Part shown: piece by piece, positions 35,272 to 38,369 of the stretch
Layout: the number at the start of each line of letters is the position of its first letter
Position numbering within the stretch: the stretch's first letter is position 1
DNA from: Alphaproteobacteria bacterium
GTDB taxonomy: Bacteria; Pseudomonadota; Alphaproteobacteria; Ferrovibrionales; Ferrovibrionaceae
Length of the DNA stretch: 38,369 nt
NCBI GenBank assembly: GCA_018336035.1
Contig: JAGXRD010000141.1
Coordinates: 1-38,369 of the forward strand
Reading direction: 5' to 3'
Program-made: the position numbers and the translations under genes
The notes under the pieces: model-generated
Seen by the model: only the letters and a program-made list of their open reading frames with translations
The model's database searches: none
What the model was told of the DNA's origin: nothing

Positions 35272-36561
35272 TCAGGATAGTCCGCCGGTGCGCAGCACAA
35301 GGCGCCGTAGCGTTTTCAGCAATTCCGTGCTGACCGGATCGCGACCGTTCAGGATCAGCACCAGGCCCGGGCGGCTCAGTTCCAGCGTCTTGGCCAGATC
35401 ATCGATCGTGATATTGGCGATGCGGCAGACTTCGGTCATCACGGCCAGGCCATTGCCTTCGATATACTTGTAGCCATCGGCCTCGTTCCGCACTTGCAGC
35501 CGGAAATCGCGACGGGCCATGCCCTGCGGGGCCGGCTTCTTCTTTGCCCCGGCCGCAGGCTGCGCTGCAGATTTCTCTGCCAGTTGGGCGACCGCCTTGG
35601 CCTTCTGCGACACATAGTCGGTATCGAAATCCTTCGGCACCGAGGCGGATTGCGACGCCGGCGGTGGCGGTGACGCAGAAGGCGGCGGCGGCGGCTCCCA
35701 GTCATCGGAGAGCGGCGGTTCAGGAACTTGCGATTCAGGGACCGGCGGTTCCGGCATGATCATGCCCGGGATCATCAGGTCAGGCAGCACAGGCGCCGGT
35801 GTTTTGGCTGCAGATGCGTCGGTTCGCGGTGGCGGCGGCGGCGCGAATCCCATCATCCCGGGGATCATGACATCGGGCTGCGTCGGTGCAGGTGGCGCGG
35901 CGGCTGCGGGGCGCGGTGCTGCCGGCCGGGGAACTTCGACAGGCGGCGGGGCCGGCGCCGGCGGCGGTGCAATGACGGGTTCAGGCATCGGTGCTTCCGC
36001 AACCGGCGCCTCCACGACCTGCTCTTCAGGCGGCGGCGGTGGCACGGCATCGCCGAAATCGGCCAGCGGCACGCTGTTGTCGATCTGCGCCGCGACACGG
36101 TCGCGGATATTCTGCATCTGCGCGGCGTCTGGCGGCGTCAGCTCATACTCCGCGCCATGCGCGGCATGGAAGGCGGCGATATCGTCGAGCCGGGTCAGGC
36201 GCCGGCGCAGGAATTTCTGACTGCCCATCGGCCAGGGCCGGTCATGCGTCACCATGCGGTCGAGGAACTCGCTGGTCGTCTCGACCTCCAGCTTCAGCAC
36301 ATCCGCGCGGAACGCCAACAGTTTCCGCGCCTGCGCCACCCGCTCGTCAGGCCCGAAGGCGCCGAGCCGGTTCTCGACCATGTCGATGAACAGCTGGAAC
36401 TCGCTGAGCGCATCGATGAAGGTGCGGAATTCGGTGAAGCGATCCAGGATGGCTTCATTGCCGGTGTAGCGACGAGCGATCACACCGGCCTGGCGCTCGA
36501 CCTGCGCCAGCAGCGCCAGGGCCGTTTCGCGGCTGGGCGTTTTGCCCCCGATCGTCGCCAT
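35272..36561 (-). CDS. Unknown 429-residue protein: helical domain, Pro-rich linker, HTH (paralogue B)
   Basis: I do not recognise the family. Residues about 10-170 form a helical domain with the conserved block PWPMGSQKFLRRRLTRLDDI (109-128). Residues 171-345 are a Pro/Ala-rich linker that twice contains PD(V/L)MIPGM (229-236, 260-267). The C terminus is a Cro/CI-like HTH (about 384-410: TIDDLAKTLELSRPGLVLILNG). The protein at 37068-37982 shares both end domains but has a short linker. The ATG at 36561 with AAAGG 6 bases ahead is preferred to a GTG one codon earlier. There is no membrane segment. A DNA-binding or adaptor role is suggested by the HTH only. Confidence 0.82.
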   Translation of the reverse strand: MATIGGKTPSRETALALLAQVERQAGVIARRYTGNEAILDRFTEFRTFIDALSEFQLFIDMVENRLGAFGPDERVAQARKLLAFRADVLKLEVETTSEFLDRMVTHDRPWPMGSQKFLRRRLTRLDDIAAFHAAHGAEYELTPPDAAQMQNIRDRVAAQIDNSVPLADFGDAVPPPPPEEQVVEAPVAEAPMPEPVIAPPPAPAPPPVEVPRPAAPRPAAAAPPAPTQPDVMIPGMMGFAPPPPPRTDASAAKTPAPVLPDLMIPGMIMPEPPVPESQVPEPPLSDDWEPPPPPSASPPPPASQSASVPKDFDTDYVSQKAKAVAQLAEKSAAQPAAGAKKKPAPQGMARRDFRLQVRNEADGYKYIEGNGLAVMTEVCRIANITIDDLAKTLELSRPGLVLILNGRDPVSTELLKTLRRLVLRTGGLS

Positions 36562-36625
36562 CACACACCTTTCCTGCAGCAGATGCCACGCCGTCTTTAC
36601 AAAGAATTGTCAGACTAAAGAAGAA

Positions 36626-36638
36626 CCGGCATGGCCGG
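36626..36638 (-). terminator. Possible weak terminator between the unknown genes
   Basis: On the minus strand a 5-bp stem, CCGGC with GCCGG around CAT, is followed by TTCTTCTTT. It lies after the stop codon of the gene at 36672. The stem is short, so it would be leaky and might lower expression of paralogue B relative to the upstream genes. Confidence 0.35.
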
Positions 36639-36671
36639 GAGACTATTTTGAAATGCGCATTATGCGGATCA

Positions 36672-37061
36672 TCACGGCGGGCTGCGCAGCCAGCGCTGCG
36701 CCAGATCCATATCGACAAAATAGCGGATCGCACGGTTGTTGAGGCCTTCGTGCAGGGCCTGTTCCTGCCGCATGTTGGTTGAGGCCAGCGACTTCCGCAC
36801 GATGGCGATGCGACGCAGGTGATCGGTCGGGCGACGGCGGAACACCTGGTCGAGCCGCACGATCATCTCGGGCGAGGCACGCCAGTCGGTATAGCGCATG
36901 TCGAGCAGGAAATCGTAGTTCGGCGCATCGGGATACTGCGCCATCAGACTGGCATAGAAGCCGAGCACTTCATTGTCGGTCAGCTCGCCGATATAGACGA
37001 CCGTTGCCGTGCGCGCGACGGGATCGATTTCATAGGCCAGATGTTCGCTGGTGATCGCCAC
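36672..37061 (-). CDS. Unknown 129-residue protein, possibly STAS/SpoIIAA-like
   Basis: I do not recognise this protein with confidence. It alternates strands and helices: ATVVYIGELTDNEVLGFYASLM, then YDFLLDMRYTDWRASPEMIVRL, HLRRIAIVRKS, and the end AIRYFVDMDLAQRWLRS. The pattern of a beta-strand giving FLLDMR followed by a helix, then RIAIV, recalls SpoIIAA/STAS-like single-domain proteins found beside alphaproteobacterial signalling genes. The start is a GTG with no clear ribosome site, 6 bases after the stop of the upstream gene, so coupling with that gene is likely. Cytoplasmic; function unknown. Confidence 0.75.
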   Translation of the reverse strand: MAITSEHLAYEIDPVARTATVVYIGELTDNEVLGFYASLMAQYPDAPNYDFLLDMRYTDWRASPEMIVRLDQVFRRRPTDHLRRIAIVRKSLASTNMRQEQALHEGLNNRAIRYFVDMDLAQRWLRSPP

Positions 37062-37067
37062 GGATGC

Positions 37068-37982
37068 TTAAAGTCGCGGCGGGCCGTTCTTGTCGAGGAA
37101 CGACTGCAACTGCTCCATGAAGGGGCGCGACATCGGATCGCTGCCGTTCAGCATCAGCACCAGCGACGGACGGCTGACTCCCATGCGCGTCGCCAGTTGG
37201 TCGAGCGTGAGGCTGGCATGGCGGCAGACTTCACTAACGGCGACCAGGCCGTCGCGATCGGCGTAGAAGCGGCCATCCATTTCCTTGATGCGAAATGTCG
37301 GTGCCGGCTCGCGACGAAGCGGCGGACGACGTTCTGCCGCCCGCCGCCCGCTGCCGGGATCCAGACGCAGGACCATGGGCTCCGGCTTCACAAGGTCTCC
37401 GGGTGGCGGCACTGCGTAGCTGGCAGAGAGATTCGAGAAATCGGTCAGGGCGGGTGCGCGGTCGATCTGCTGCTTCAGCAGTTCCTCGACGGCGCGCAAC
37501 ATCACCTCGCTGAGCGGCGTCAGCTGATACTGCTCGCCGAAGCAGTCGTAATATTCATGAATCTCGTCGAGGCGGCTGAGGCGGCGCTGCAGGAATTCGC
37601 GGCTGCCCAGCGGCCAGGGCTTATGGGTCTCGCCGATGCGGACGAGGAAAATCTGCGTGGTGTCGACTTCGACGATAATGATGCGCCAGCGGATATCGAC
37701 GAGGTGGCGCGTCAGCGCCGCGCGCTTTTCTTCCTCGAAACCGGGCAGGCGTTCTTCCACCAGATCGATGAAGACGTTGAAGTGGTCGACCTTCTCGATG
37801 AAACGGCGGAAATCCTTGGCCTCGGAGGAGACGCCCTCGCCGCTGCGATAGGCCTCGGCGATGTCGAGGCCCTGCTTTTCGACCTGGGCCAGAAGACGCA
37901 GAGTCTCCCGACGCAGCCTGTCCCCTTCCGCCGATTGGCGCACCTGCACTACCCCTGAGTGATTAACTTCCCCAGCGGCCAC
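37068..37982 (-). CDS. Unknown 304-residue protein: helical domain and HTH (paralogue A)
   Basis: This is the shorter relative of the protein at 35272-36561. It has the same helical domain (about 20-182), with FNVFIDLVEERLPGF and the block PWPLGSREFLQRRLSRLDEI (122-141). The linker is short and Arg/Pro-rich (about 190-230), then comes a C-terminal Cro/CI-like HTH (258-284: TLDQLATRMGVSRPSLVLMLNG). The family is unknown to me. The start is uncertain: GTG 37982 gives 304 residues without a ribosome site, while GTG 37943 has AGGGG 7 bases ahead and removes 13 residues. It lies downstream of the chemoreceptor gene and is followed closely by the 129-residue protein gene. Confidence 0.82.
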   Translation of the reverse strand: MAAGEVNHSGVVQVRQSAEGDRLRRETLRLLAQVEKQGLDIAEAYRSGEGVSSEAKDFRRFIEKVDHFNVFIDLVEERLPGFEEEKRAALTRHLVDIRWRIIIVEVDTTQIFLVRIGETHKPWPLGSREFLQRRLSRLDEIHEYYDCFGEQYQLTPLSEVMLRAVEELLKQQIDRAPALTDFSNLSASYAVPPPGDLVKPEPMVLRLDPGSGRRAAERRPPLRREPAPTFRIKEMDGRFYADRDGLVAVSEVCRHASLTLDQLATRMGVSRPSLVLMLNGSDPMSRPFMEQLQSFLDKNGPPRL

Positions 37983-38089
37983 AGTAGTGGCTGCGGTTGT
38001 GTTATTCCAGATTAGATTCTATCAGAATTTACGCCCGCCCGATCATTTCTATCCAGTAACTGGGCTCTGCGGGAAAGGGCCTGGCCGCA

Positions 38090-38113
38090 GCCATGGCGGT
38101 TTTCCGCCATGGC
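38090..38113. terminator. Strong hairpin downstream of the chemoreceptor gene
   Basis: A perfect 10-bp stem, GCCATGGCGG (38090-38099) with CCGCCATGGC (38104-38113), closes a TTTT loop. It lies 18 bases beyond the chemoreceptor stop codon on the minus strand. No T run follows on that strand, so it may act as an RNA-stabilising or factor-assisted terminator. Confidence 0.5.
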
Positions 38114-38131
38114 CGCGAGGAGCAGACAAGC

Positions 38132-38369
38132 TTAAAGCCTGAAGAACCCGACCAGCTGGGCCAACTGTTTGGCCTGACCGGCGAGCGCCTGAGCCGAGGC
38201 CGAGGTTTCCTCGACCAGGGCGCCGTTGCGCTGGGTCATTTCGTCCATGCTGCCGACGGCCGTGTTCACCTGTTCCAGACCGGTGGCCTGTTCGCGGCTG
38301 GCGGCCGCGATCTCGGCCACGATATCGGCCACCTTCTTGATGGCGCCGACAATTTCGGCCAGCGACCCG
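38132..38369 (-). CDS. Methyl-accepting chemotaxis protein, C-terminal fragment
   Basis: The frame stays open to the window edge, so only the last 78 residues are seen. They match the end of a chemoreceptor signalling domain: LAEIVGAIKKVADIVAEIAAASREQATGLEQVNTAVGSMDEMTQRNGALVEETSASAQALAGQAKQLAQLVGFF. The coiled-coil heptads and the Glu/Gln-rich methylation helix (EQVNTAVGSMDEMTQ, NGALVEETSASAQ) are typical. There is no CheR-docking pentapeptide at the end. The sensory part lies outside the window, so the ligand is unknown. It is upstream, on the same strand, of the unknown HTH paralogue cluster, separated by 149 bases containing a hairpin. Confidence 0.93.
   Translation of the reverse strand, partial: GSLAEIVGAIKKVADIVAEIAAASREQATGLEQVNTAVGSMDEMTQRNGALVEETSASAQALAGQAKQLAQLVGFFRL

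Noticed and set aside
36565-36600. TGGCATC...GCA upstream of paralogue B considered as a sigma-54 promoter
   Set aside because: The GG and GC doublets are 10 bases apart rather than 12, which sigma-54 does not tolerate.

Overview
The window is GC-rich chromosomal DNA (roughly 63-65% by eye) from an alphaproteobacterium. The gene types fit this: a DUF1674/SdhAF4 protein, an intracellular PHB depolymerase, two PAS_5-type proteins, the YggT-DUF167-FolD cluster, and the CGTCATCC...GGATC type of intergenic repeat. A Rhodospirillales-like free-living bacterium is the best guess; the genus cannot be fixed from this sequence. The left edge cuts an ABC transporter gene and the right edge cuts a methyl-accepting chemotaxis protein gene.

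Layout. 1-3956: the end of a YddA/SbmA-like ABC transporter, htpX (minus), a DUF1674 protein, argG and a 71-residue unknown. 3960-9710: an ECF41-type sigma factor (minus) that carries its own ECF41-type promoter, divergent from a macA-macB-outer membrane factor operon. 9844-11057: an unknown 387-residue protein behind a good sigma-54 promoter match. 11070-14012: two tandem paralogous alpha/beta hydrolases and a LysR regulator (all minus). 14082-15667: a repeat element, then folD, DUF167 and yggT (one minus-strand operon). 16018-16640: tRNA-Ala(CGC) and an HXXEE membrane protein. 16678-24639: a complete kdp potassium-uptake locus, minus strand, transcribed as small ORF-kdpF-kdpA-kdpB-kdpC-kdpD-kdpE, with a possible KdpE direct repeat upstream. 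24770-27240: a DUF3883 nuclease-like protein, a quinone-oxidoreductase-like enzyme and a PAS_5 protein. 27362-31240: sulfate ABC transporter cysA-sbp-cysT-cysW (minus), with a second PAS_5 paralogue upstream, so that two PAS_5 genes flank the cassette. 32088-32770: a TumE-like toxin/HTH antitoxin pair, preceded by two abutting helically phased DNA repeat arrays (21-bp and 10-bp periods). 33181-35250: phaZ and a glutathione S-transferase. 35272-37982: two paralogous proteins of a family I do not recognise (helical N domain, Pro-rich linker, Cro/CI-like HTH at the C end) with a small unknown protein between them, downstream of the partial chemoreceptor.

How the genes work together. Three transport systems are complete: tripartite MacAB-type efflux, Kdp high-affinity K+ uptake with its two-component regulator, and sulfate uptake. 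The rest is mostly housekeeping (arginine, one-carbon metabolism, membrane protein quality control), PHB turnover and regulation. The most novel-looking parts are the HTH paralogue pair at 35272-37982, the repeat arrays next to the toxin-antitoxin pair, the sigma-54-linked unknown protein, and the conserved-looking 27-residue membrane peptide ahead of kdpF. Functions are assigned from motifs and remembered family features only; no database search was possible.
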